The notes beneath the pieces were generated by a model, which had not been told where the DNA came from, made no database searches, and was given only the letters and a program-made list of their open reading frames with translations. DNA of 64,000 nt from Amycolatopsis tucumanensis (GTDB lineage Bacteria; Actinomycetota; Actinomycetes; Mycobacteriales; Pseudonocardiaceae): contig NZ_JAKGSD010000029.1 in the NCBI RefSeq assembly GCF_021654135.1, forward strand, positions 1 through 64,000, written 5' to 3'. The position numbers were made by a program, and so were the translations under genes. This document shows, piece by piece, positions 44,454-51,671 of the stretch; the stretch's first letter is position 1, and every line of letters starts with the position of its first letter.

Positions 44454-45316
44454 GCGTCGAGGAGGTGGCCGCCCGGATCCGCGCGCAGGGCGAGTCGTCG
44501 CGCCGCCCGGCCCGTGATCCGGTGAACCAGGCGATGATCAACAACTGGGTCGAGGCGATCGGCGACGCCAACCCGCGGTACGCCGAGGGCGTCGCGCCGC
44601 CGGCCATGGTGCAGGTGTGGACGATGAACGGCCTGCACGGGCAGCGCGCGGCGGACGACCCGCTGGGCGCGATGATGGCCGTGCTCGACGAGGCCGGCTA
44701 CACGTCGGTGGTCGCGACGAACTCCGAGCAGACCTACCACCGCTACCTGCGCGTCGGCGAGCACGTGTCGGCGTCGACGGCGCTGGAGTCGGTCGTGGGG
44801 CCGAAGCGGACCGCGCTGGGCGAGGGCTGGTTCGTCACCACCCGCACGTCCTGGTACGTCGGCGACGAACTGGTCGCCGACATGCTGTTCCGGGTGCTGA
44901 AGTTCGCCCCGCCGCCCTCCGCGCGGGGCGCGCTGCGGCCGGTGATCAGCCGGGACACCGAGTTCTTCTGGGAGGGCACGAAGGCCGGCGAGCTGCGGAT
45001 CCAGCGCTGGGGCGACGTGCTGCGGCACCCGCCGGGGCCGATGCCGCCGGACGGCGACCTGGACGCGAAGCCGGACTGGGTGGTGGCGAGCGGGCGCGGC
45101 ACGGTCTACAGCTACGTGGTGCACCACCGGCCCGCGGTGCCGGGCAAGCAGCTGCCGTTCGTGATCGCGCTGGTCGAGCTGGAGGAGGGGGTGCGGATGC
45201 TGGGCGAACTGGTCGGGGCCGATCCCGCGGAGGTCCACATCGGACTGCCGGTGACCGCGACGTTCCTGAAGGTGGACGACGATCTGACGTTGCCGGCCTG
45301 GCGGGTGGCGCGATGA
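44450..45316 (+). CDS. chsH2: steroid side-chain enoyl-CoA hydratase subunit ChsH2 (MaoC-like plus DUF35)
   Basis: This 288 aa protein combines an N-terminal MaoC-like hotdog domain (INNWVEAIGDANPRY, about residues 1-150) and a C-terminal DUF35 domain (FFWEGTKAGELRIQRW, then VVHHRPAVPGKQLPFVIALVELEEG). The MaoC half pairs with ChsH1; the DUF35 half is needed by the aldolase Ltp2. DUF35 rubredoxin-like cysteines are absent here, as in the mycobacterial protein class. ATGA overlaps on both sides. Confidence 0.92.
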   Translation: MSVEEVAARIRAQGESSRRPARDPVNQAMINNWVEAIGDANPRYAEGVAPPAMVQVWTMNGLHGQRAADDPLGAMMAVLDEAGYTSVVATNSEQTYHRYLRVGEHVSASTALESVVGPKRTALGEGWFVTTRTSWYVGDELVADMLFRVLKFAPPPSARGALRPVISRDTEFFWEGTKAGELRIQRWGDVLRHPPGPMPPDGDLDAKPDWVVASGRGTVYSYVVHHRPAVPGKQLPFVIALVELEEGVRMLGELVGADPAEVHIGLPVTATFLKVDDDLTLPAWRVAR

Positions 45317-45699
45317 CCGCCGCCGGAACCGAGCTGCCCGAGCTGGTCTTCGACGTCACGCCGACGTTCGTGATCAGCACCGCCCTGGCGACGCGGGACT
45401 TCCAGGACGTGCACCACGACCGGGACGCCGCGGTCGCGCGCGGGTCGAAGGACATCTTCCTCAACATCCTCACCGACACCGGGCTGGTGCAGCGGTTCGT
45501 GACGGACTGGGCGGGGCCGGACGCGCTGGTCCGGTCGATCAAGATCAAGCTGGGCGTGCCGTGCTACGCCGGAGACCGGTTGGTGTTCACCGGGCGTGTG
45601 GCGTCGGTGGACGGGCGCGTCGCGGTCGTCGAGGTGACCGGGACCGGGCAGCTGGGGACGCACGTGAGCGGGACGGTGACCGTGGAGCTGGCGGCATGA
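45313..45699 (+). CDS. chsH1: steroid side-chain enoyl-CoA hydratase subunit ChsH1
   Basis: This 128 aa single-hotdog MaoC-like protein is the size of mycobacterial ChsH1 (129 aa). TRDFQDVHHD places Asp29 and His34, the catalytic pair described for ChsH1. With ChsH2 it hydrates 3-oxo-4,17-pregnadiene-20-carboxyl-CoA. Confidence 0.93.
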   Translation: MTAAGTELPELVFDVTPTFVISTALATRDFQDVHHDRDAAVARGSKDIFLNILTDTGLVQRFVTDWAGPDALVRSIKIKLGVPCYAGDRLVFTGRVASVDGRVAVVEVTGTGQLGTHVSGTVTVELAA

Positions 45700-46865
45700 C
45701 ACTGTCGGGCAAGGCGGCGATCGCCGGGATCGGCGCGACGGAGTTCTCGAAGGACTCGGGACGCAGCGAGCTGCGGCTGGCGGCCGAGGCGGTGCGCGCG
45801 GCACTGGACGACGCCGGGTTGCGGCCGTCCGATGTGGACGGACTGGTGTCGTTCACGATGGACGGCAACGCCGAGATCGCGGTGGCGCGGGAGCTGGGCA
45901 TCCCGGAGCTGACGTTCTTCAGCCGGGTGCACTACGGCGGCGGCGCGGCGGCGGCGACGGTCCAGCAGGCGGCGATGGCGGTCGCGACCGGGGTGGCCGA
46001 GGTGGTGGTGGCGTACCGGGCGTTCAACGAGCGGTCCGGGCACCGGTTCGGGCAGGTGTCGTCCGCGGCGGCGGGGCAGGTGAACTCGTCCGGGGTGGAC
46101 AACGCGTTCCACTATCCGATGGGGCTGGCCACGCCGGCGGCCACGGTGGCGATGGTGGCGCAGCGTTACTTGCACGAGTACGGCGCGTCGACCGAGGACT
46201 TCGGCCGGGTGGCGGTGCTGGACCGCAAGCACGCGGCGACGAACCCGGCGGCGTGGTTCCACGGCAAGCCGATCACGCTGGCGGAGCACCGGGCGTCACG
46301 GTGGATCGCCGAACCGCTGCGGTTGCTGGACTGCTGCCAGGAGTCCGACGGCGGGGTCGCGCTGGTGATCACGAGTGCCGCGCGGGCCCGCGACCTGCGC
46401 CACCCGCCGGCGGTGATCGCCGCGGCGGCGCAGGGGAGCGGGCCGGACCAGTACATCATGACCAGCTACTACCGGGACGAGCTCGCGGGCCTGCCGGAGA
46501 TGGGCGTGGTCGCGCGGCAGCTGTGGGCGCAGGCCGGGGCGGGCCCGTCCGACATGGAGGTCGCGGTGCTCTACGACCACTTCACGCCGTACGTGCTGAT
46601 GCAGTTGGAGGAGCTGGGGTTCTGCGGCCGCGGCGAGGCGCCCGGTTTCGTGGCGTCCGGAGCGCTCGAACTGGACGGCTCGCTGCCGCTGAACCCGCAC
46701 GGCGGGCAGCTCGGCGAGGCGTACATCCACGGGATGAACGGCATCGCCGAGGGGGTCCGCCAGATCCGCGGCACGTCGTGCAACCAGGTGCCGACGGTGT
46801 CGCACGTGCTGGTGACGGCCGGTACCGGCGTGCCGACCAGCGGGCTGGTGCTGGCTCAGTCGTAG
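45696..46865 (+). CDS. ltp2: thiolase-like steroid aldolase Ltp2
   Basis: This 389 aa lipid-transfer/thiolase-fold protein (AAIAGIGATEFSKDSGR, DVDGLVSFTMDGN, DGSLPLNPHGGQLGEAYIHGMNG) matches Ltp2 (386 aa). With the ChsH2 DUF35 domain it performs the retro-aldol cleavage that removes the last side-chain carbons as propionyl-CoA and leaves a 17-ketosteroid. It is the last gene of the operon; its end overlaps a 34-codon minus-strand ORF by 10 bp. Confidence 0.92.
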   Translation: MTLSGKAAIAGIGATEFSKDSGRSELRLAAEAVRAALDDAGLRPSDVDGLVSFTMDGNAEIAVARELGIPELTFFSRVHYGGGAAAATVQQAAMAVATGVAEVVVAYRAFNERSGHRFGQVSSAAAGQVNSSGVDNAFHYPMGLATPAATVAMVAQRYLHEYGASTEDFGRVAVLDRKHAATNPAAWFHGKPITLAEHRASRWIAEPLRLLDCCQESDGGVALVITSAARARDLRHPPAVIAAAAQGSGPDQYIMTSYYRDELAGLPEMGVVARQLWAQAGAGPSDMEVAVLYDHFTPYVLMQLEELGFCGRGEAPGFVASGALELDGSLPLNPHGGQLGEAYIHGMNGIAEGVRQIRGTSCNQVPTVSHVLVTAGTGVPTSGLVLAQS

Positions 46866-46960
46866 CCGCGGATGAGGTGGCTCTCGTCGTCCACCAAGTC
46901 GGTGGTGTCGAGGGTGTCTTCGATGACGGATTGGTCGGTGATCGGTTCGGTGGCCGGCAT
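46856..46960 (-). CDS. 34-residue acidic peptide ORF
   Basis: ATG 46960 follows GGAAAGGAC. Of 34 residues, ten are Asp/Glu, only one is Arg, seven are Ser/Thr and none is Cys. The start is MPATEPITDQ and the end HLIRGYD. Codon third positions are overwhelmingly G/C, as in real genes here. It is co-directional with, and downstream of, two related membrane-protein frames, and overlaps the ltp2 end on the other strand. It could be a RiPP precursor or a small regulatory protein, but no modifying enzyme is visible nearby. I do not recognise the family; it does not resemble MftA or PqqA. Confidence 0.5.
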   Translation of the reverse strand: MPATEPITDQSVIEDTLDTTDLVDDESHLIRGYD

Positions 46961-46989
46961 CGTCCTTCGTCCTTTCCTGACGTCGCCTA

Positions 46990-47013
46990 CTCTGTGTGGT
47001 TCCCGTCACAGAG
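46990..47013. repeat. inverted repeat upstream of the 34-aa ORF
   Basis: CTCTGTG (46990-46996) and CACAGAG (47007-47013) with a 10-nt spacer lie 30-53 bp upstream of the peptide start. They may be an operator or a hairpin separating it from the upstream frame. Confidence 0.4.
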
Positions 47014-47034
47014 GGGCCGAAACACCGGCGATTT

Positions 47035-47295
47035 TCAGTACCCGGGGACCGGAACCCAGGCGGGCAGGCGTGGCCACAACCGCCGGTGCAGGCGGTGCAC
47101 CCCGTAAGCGGCCAGCACCATGGCCGGCCAGTCGGCGAGCAGCATTGCCAAGATGCGGAGGTCCGGCCGGGCCGTTGGGGATGTGGCACGCTCGCGAGTA
47201 CCACCACACGGCGTTCTGCGCCGCGAAGAACCACGCGAACCCGGTGAGGGCATAGAGCACCGTGCGAAGGCGCCCTCCTGCGCTTCCGGTTCCAC
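47035..47295 (-). pseudogene. degenerate membrane-protein paralog 2
   Basis: The GTG-started 86-codon frame ends YGVHRLHRRLWPRLPAWVPVPGY and begins VEPEAQEGAFAR, both like paralog 1. The middle of the homology, however (VLYALTGFAWFFAAQNAVWWYS), is found in a different frame between about 47255 and 47180. Two indels of opposite effect, the first a 16-nt difference near 47260 and the second one extra C near 47165, leave the frame open but scramble the first membrane helix. It is either a pseudogene or affected by sequence errors. Confidence 0.6.
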
Positions 47296-47340
47296 CTGGT
47301 CTCCCCCTTGCGCGTCGCCCAGCAGTGGCGCCGTCTCGTT

Positions 47341-47777
47341 TCAGTGGAAGGGAACCGGGACCCAGGCCGGCCAGCCGTCGGGATGCTCGGACCAACAGGA
47401 CATCTCGGGGCTGTAGGGGTTGATGAACACGGGGATGTTGACCACCCAGTAGAGCCAGGTGGTCAGCAGGACCACCCCACCAGCAGCACGGGCGTCCACC
47501 AGCGCAGGCGGGGCCAGAGGCGGCGGTGCAGCCGGTGCACCAAGCGCGCGGCCAAGGCCAAGGCCACCAAGTCGATGATCAACGCCAGCAGGATGCCCGG
47601 ATTGGGGAGCGGGCCGTTGGGGATGTCGCACGCTCGCGAGTACCACCACACGGCCTGGTGGGCCGCGAAGAACCAGGCGAACCCAACCAACGCGTACAGG
47701 AAGGCGCGAAGGCAGCCCCGGGCGAAGTCGGCTTCGAGATCGTCCTCCACTGGCCTCCCGTCCGGCCGGGCCGTCAC
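47341..47777 (-). pseudogene. frameshifted membrane-protein paralog 1
   Basis: From GTG 47777 the frame reads FLYALVGFAWFFAAHQAVWWYS, then LVHRLHRRLWPRL and hits a stop after GWSC. The continuation (VVLLTTWLYWVVNIPVF, ending WPAWVPVPFH) lies in the -1 frame. One extra G in the GGGG run (plus strand CCCC at 47475-47478) would restore a protein of about 145 residues with three membrane helices. The C-terminal PAWVPVP is shared with paralog 2. Confidence 0.65.
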
Positions 47778-47837
47778 CGGTTGCGCCGTCTCGCGGTGTG
47801 GAATTCACCTCGATGACCTCTAGCGCACCTGGCGTTC

Positions 47838-48407
47838 ATGGGCGAACTTGAGGACGTGCAGATACCGGTCCTGGTTGCGTGGAGCCTGACGGTGGCGTTC
47901 GCGCTGCTCGCCGTGCCCAGCGTGGTCCGGCTGGTGCGCCTGGACGCCCTCACGACCACCCCGGACACCCGCCAGCAGGACGTCGCCGAGTTGATGATGG
48001 TCCTGGCGATGCTCGCGATGGTCTCACCCCTCGGAGGGCCCATCCCGGCGGCCGGGTGGCAGGCCATCCTGGTCCTCACGGCCGGGTGGTTCCTCGTCGC
48101 CGCGTTGCGGGGGCGGCGGTGCTGCGCCGTGCACCACCTGGTGTCCGCCGCGGCGATGCTGTACATGATCACCGCGATGCCAGGCCACGGTGACGGCCCC
48201 TGGATGGCGATGACACCCGGCCAGCTCGCCTGGCCCGTGCTGGCGCTGGCCGCCATCGGCTACTTCGCGGTCGACAGCGTCCGCTCCGGGATACTCGGCG
48301 CGCGCTGGGCCCGCACCGAGAGCCTGCGCGACCACCGCGCGGTCCGCCAGGTCTGCCGCGCGCTGATGGGCGTCGGCATGGCCTACATGCTGGTCAGCGG
48401 CTTGTGA
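47838..48407 (+). CDS. DUF5134 membrane protein
   Basis: This 189 aa protein has about five hydrophobic helices and a His/Cys-rich turn (GRRCCAVHHLVSAAAMLYM), the pattern of DUF5134 actinobacterial membrane proteins that may bind metal. ATG 47838 is used. Its end overlaps the convergent hydratase gene by 14 bp. Function unknown. Confidence 0.8.
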   Translation: MGELEDVQIPVLVAWSLTVAFALLAVPSVVRLVRLDALTTTPDTRQQDVAELMMVLAMLAMVSPLGGPIPAAGWQAILVLTAGWFLVAALRGRRCCAVHHLVSAAAMLYMITAMPGHGDGPWMAMTPGQLAWPVLALAAIGYFAVDSVRSGILGARWARTESLRDHRAVRQVCRALMGVGMAYMLVSGL

Positions 48408-49251
48408 GCAGCGCGTCCGCCAGTACCGGCGCGTCCCGCTCCACGGCCGTCGTCGTCAGCGCCAGGCCCTCGTCCGTACGCCACACGCGCGTCCGCAGCG
48501 TCTCCCCGGGCAGCACGATCCCCGCGAACCGCGCGGAGAACGAACCGACCCGCGTGACGTCGGCGTCCAGCATGGCGTCCGTGACGGCCTTGGCGACCAT
48601 CCCGTACGTGCACAGCCCGTGCAGGATCGGCGCCTCGAACCCCGCCGACCGGGCGAACTCCGGGTCGATGTGCAGCGGGTTCCGGTCGCCGCACAGGCGG
48701 TAGATCAGCGCCTGCTGCGGCAAGGTCGGCGTGTCGATCACCGCGTCCGGCTCGCGCTCCGGCGGTTCCACCCGCGCAGAAGAACCCCGCGAACCGCCGA
48801 ACCCGCCCTCGCCGCGGGCGAAGATGCTCGACCGCGCCGTCCACAACGGCGCCCCGTCCGTCGACACCACCGACGTCTCGTTGACGATCACCGCCGCCGT
48901 GCCCTTGTCCAGCACGTCCACGATCCGCGTGCGCGCGACCGCCTTGCCCTCGACCGGGATCGGCCGGTGCACGGTCACCGCCTGCGTCCCGTGCACCACC
49001 TTCGCCAGGTCGACCTCGATGCCCGGGAACGAGACCGCGGGCGGCTCGTAGATGCGCAGGTTCGCCGCCACCGTCGCGAACGTCGGCAGCACCCGCAGGT
49101 CCCGCTCGTAGGTGTAGCGCAGCTCCCGCGGGTCGGCCGGCCGGGCGCCCGCGCCCAGCGCCAAGTGGTAGAGCAGCACGTCGGAAGGCGTCCAGGCGAA
49201 CGTCAGCTCGTCGAGCTCGGCACCGATGGCGACGTCGGGATCGATGGGCAA
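48394..49251 (-). CDS. MaoC-like 2-enoyl-CoA hydratase of steroid side-chain degradation
   Basis: This 285 aa double-hotdog hydratase has the hydratase-2 motif YRLCGDRNPLHIDPEFA (Asp and His catalytic). It matches the dehydratase encoded next to kstD in M. tuberculosis (Rv3538, 286 aa). It would hydrate enoyl-CoA intermediates made by FadE34 or related dehydrogenases. The TTG at 49251 is selected because PIDPDVAIGAEL is the usual family N-terminus and AGGAG precedes it. It is the last gene of the kstD operon, 11 bp after kshB. Confidence 0.87.
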   Translation of the reverse strand: MPIDPDVAIGAELDELTFAWTPSDVLLYHLALGAGARPADPRELRYTYERDLRVLPTFATVAANLRIYEPPAVSFPGIEVDLAKVVHGTQAVTVHRPIPVEGKAVARTRIVDVLDKGTAAVIVNETSVVSTDGAPLWTARSSIFARGEGGFGGSRGSSARVEPPEREPDAVIDTPTLPQQALIYRLCGDRNPLHIDPEFARSAGFEAPILHGLCTYGMVAKAVTDAMLDADVTRVGSFSARFAGIVLPGETLRTRVWRTDEGLALTTTAVERDAPVLADALLTSR

Positions 49252-49262
49252 CGCGGCAACTC

Positions 49263-50282
49263 CTACTCGTAGGTGACCGACACCTCGTCGGTCAACGGTA
49301 CCGACTGGCACGCCAGCACGATGCCGTCGGCGATGTCCTCGGAATCCAGGACCTCGTTGTTCAGCATCTTCACCTCGCCGGAGACGATCCGGCACGCGCA
49401 CGCGCTGCACTGCCCCTCGCGGCACGAGTACGGCGCGTCCAGCCCGCGGGCCAGCAGGAAGTCCAGCAGCTTCTCCTGCCGCGGCCAGGTGAACGAGTGC
49501 TGCGACCCGTCCAGATCCACGGACAACGCGGTCGTCCCAGCCTCCTGAGAAGGCACTGCGGCGGCCTCCGCGCGATCCTCGAACGGATTGCCGCCCAGCG
49601 ACACGAACCGCTCCAGGTGGATCCGCTTGCGCGGCACCCCGAGGTCCTTCAAGGCCTGCTTGCCGGCCGTCATGAACGCCTCGGGCCCGCACAGGAACGC
49701 CTCGAACTCCGCATACGGCCGGACCAGCTCACGCAGCTGCGTCACCGACGGCAAACCCTGCACGCTTTCCAGCCAGTGCACCAGCACCAGCCGCTCCGGG
49801 TGCTCCCGCGCCAGCGCGGCCAGCTCGGACGCGAAGATCACCGACGAGGAGTCCCGGTTGGCGTACACCAGCACGATCCGCCCGCCGCCGGAGGCCAGCG
49901 CGGACTTCAGGATCGACATCACCGGCGTGATGCCGCTGCCGCCGGCCATCAACAGCAGGTCGGCGTCCAGCGATTCGGGCGTGAACACCCCCGCCGGGGC
50001 CAGGACGTCCACAGTGGAACCAGCAGAGACGTTGTCACACAACCAGTTCGACCCGTACCCGCCTTCGGTGCGCTTCACCGTCACCTTGAGCCGCGAGCCC
50101 TCGTGCGGTGCGCTGGACAACGAGTAGCACCGCGCCGCCTCACCAGCGCGCAACGTCAGGAACTGCCCCGGCCGGTACGCGAACGTCGAAGCGTGCTCGG
50201 CGGGCACGTCGAACACGATCGACGACGCCTCGGCCGTTTCCGCGATCACCTCGGCGACGGTCAGGGTGTAGCTATCCGGCAT
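49263..50282 (-). CDS. kshB: 3-ketosteroid 9-alpha-hydroxylase reductase KshB
   Basis: This 339 aa protein is a ferredoxin reductase with FAD site RCYSLSSAP, NAD site LMAGGSGITPVMS and a C-terminal plant-type 2Fe-2S cluster (CREGQCSAC and a later Cys in LACQS). It passes electrons from NADH to KshA. Order of domains and length agree with mycobacterial KshB. The start overlaps the preceding small gene by 11 bp. Confidence 0.92.
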   Translation of the reverse strand: MPDSYTLTVAEVIAETAEASSIVFDVPAEHASTFAYRPGQFLTLRAGEAARCYSLSSAPHEGSRLKVTVKRTEGGYGSNWLCDNVSAGSTVDVLAPAGVFTPESLDADLLLMAGGSGITPVMSILKSALASGGGRIVLVYANRDSSSVIFASELAALAREHPERLVLVHWLESVQGLPSVTQLRELVRPYAEFEAFLCGPEAFMTAGKQALKDLGVPRKRIHLERFVSLGGNPFEDRAEAAAVPSQEAGTTALSVDLDGSQHSFTWPRQEKLLDFLLARGLDAPYSCREGQCSACACRIVSGEVKMLNNEVLDSEDIADGIVLACQSVPLTDEVSVTYE

Positions 50283-50538
50283 CGAGAACCCCGAACTCCC
50301 CGTCCCGCACCGCCGCGTCGATGCTGTCCACCAGCTTCGGGCAGGTGTCCAGCAGCGCGGTGTTGCGCCCCTCGGCCACCTCCTGCGCGAACACCGGGCA
50401 GCTGCCCGCGTCGGTCGTCCACTGGATGCTGGTGTGCTTCACGCTGTTCTTCTTCACCAGCACCCGCGTGCCGCACGACGCGCACGCGTGCGGCCGCAGG
50501 CCGCCGGCCAGGAACTCGGTGCGCTCGGCGGTGGTCAT
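50272..50538 (-). CDS. 88-aa Cys-containing protein between kshA and kshB
   Basis: The protein has CASC near residues 19-22 and two further cysteines in SCPVF and TCPKL, four candidate metal ligands in all. No membrane segment or known domain is recognised. ATG 50538 overlaps the kshA stop (ATGA) and its end overlaps the kshB start, so it is made together with both. It could be a small metal-binding or iron-sulfur accessory, or an assembly factor, for the Ksh system. The role is inferred from position only. Confidence 0.8.
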   Translation of the reverse strand: MTTAERTEFLAGGLRPHACASCGTRVLVKKNSVKHTSIQWTTDAGSCPVFAQEVAEGRNTALLDTCPKLVDSIDAAVRDGEFGVLDAG

Positions 50539-51671
50539 CCCGCGACCCCCGCCTCCTGCTGCCGGGCCAGGTTCTCGGCCACCTCCCGCGCCCACACCTC
50601 GTTGGCCTTGGTGGTGTCCACCTCGAACTCGAAGCGCCGCGTCATGTCCTCGGTGACGTCCTCGACGTCCACGTAGAACTGCTCGTACCAGCGGCGCAGC
50701 TGGTAGACCGGGCCGTCCTCCTCGCACAGCAGCGGGTTGTCGATGCGGGTCTTGTTCTTCCAGATCTCCACGTCCTGCAGGAAACCCACGCCGATGCTCT
50801 TGGCGAACTTGCCGGCGATCTTGTCCGCCTGCTCGTCCGACACGCCCGGCAGCTTCTTCACGCTGACCCCCCACTGCAGCACGAACGAGGTCGGCGTCAC
50901 CGGGTAGTGGCAGTTGATCAGCACGTTCTCGATCTCGAAGCCCTTGTACGTGTTCAGCAGCGTGTTGATCATGTACGACGGCCCGAAGTACGAGGCCTCC
51001 GAGCGCAGCAGGTTGTCCTCGCCGCCGTAGTTGGACGCCATCCCGACGTCCGGCCGGCCCTTGGTGTTGAGGTACTGCGTGGCGATGTGGCCCTCGAACA
51101 CGTTCTTGAAGTAGGTCGGGAACGCGAAGTGGATGTAGAAGAAGTGGGCCATGTCGACCATGTTGTCGATGATCTCGCGGCAGTTGGACCCCTCGATCAG
51201 CACCGAGTCCCAGGTCCAGTTGCTCCACTCGCCGCTGAAGATGCCGTCGATGCGCGGGATCACGACGTCCGGCGGCGGCGGGTTGCCCTGCGGGTCGTGC
51301 CACACGAACAGCTGCTTGTTCTCCTCCAGCGTGATCCACGACCGGGTGCGGGCACGCAGCGGAACCCGTTTGGCGTACGGGATCGACACGCACTTGCCGT
51401 TGCCGCCCCAGCGCCAGTCGTGGAACGGGCAGGCCACCTCGTTGCCCTTGACGCTGCCCTGACTCAGGTCGCCGCCCATGTGGCGGCAGTAGGCGTCCAG
51501 GACGTTGAGCTTGCCGTCCTCGCCCGCGAACACCACGAGCTTGGTGCCGAACGCGTTGACGGCGTGCGGTTTCCCGTCGCGGAACGTCTCGGCCAGCCCC
51601 AGGCAGTGCCAGCCGCGCGCGAACCGCGCCGGCGGCGCACCCGCGTCGATCGTGCGGACTTCAGTCATCAT
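50535..51671 (-). CDS. kshA: 3-ketosteroid 9-alpha-hydroxylase oxygenase KshA
   Basis: This 378 aa Rieske oxygenase has a 2Fe-2S centre with CRHMGGDL and CPFHDWRW and the mononuclear iron site DMAHFFYIHFAFP. It hydroxylates C9 of androstenedione or androstadienedione; with KstD this opens ring B. ATG 51671 overlaps the kstD stop (ATGA); a second ATG at 51668 is one codon later. Confidence 0.94.
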   Translation of the reverse strand: MMTEVRTIDAGAPPARFARGWHCLGLAETFRDGKPHAVNAFGTKLVVFAGEDGKLNVLDAYCRHMGGDLSQGSVKGNEVACPFHDWRWGGNGKCVSIPYAKRVPLRARTRSWITLEENKQLFVWHDPQGNPPPPDVVIPRIDGIFSGEWSNWTWDSVLIEGSNCREIIDNMVDMAHFFYIHFAFPTYFKNVFEGHIATQYLNTKGRPDVGMASNYGGEDNLLRSEASYFGPSYMINTLLNTYKGFEIENVLINCHYPVTPTSFVLQWGVSVKKLPGVSDEQADKIAGKFAKSIGVGFLQDVEIWKNKTRIDNPLLCEEDGPVYQLRRWYEQFYVDVEDVTEDMTRRFEFEVDTTKANEVWAREVAENLARQQEAGVAG

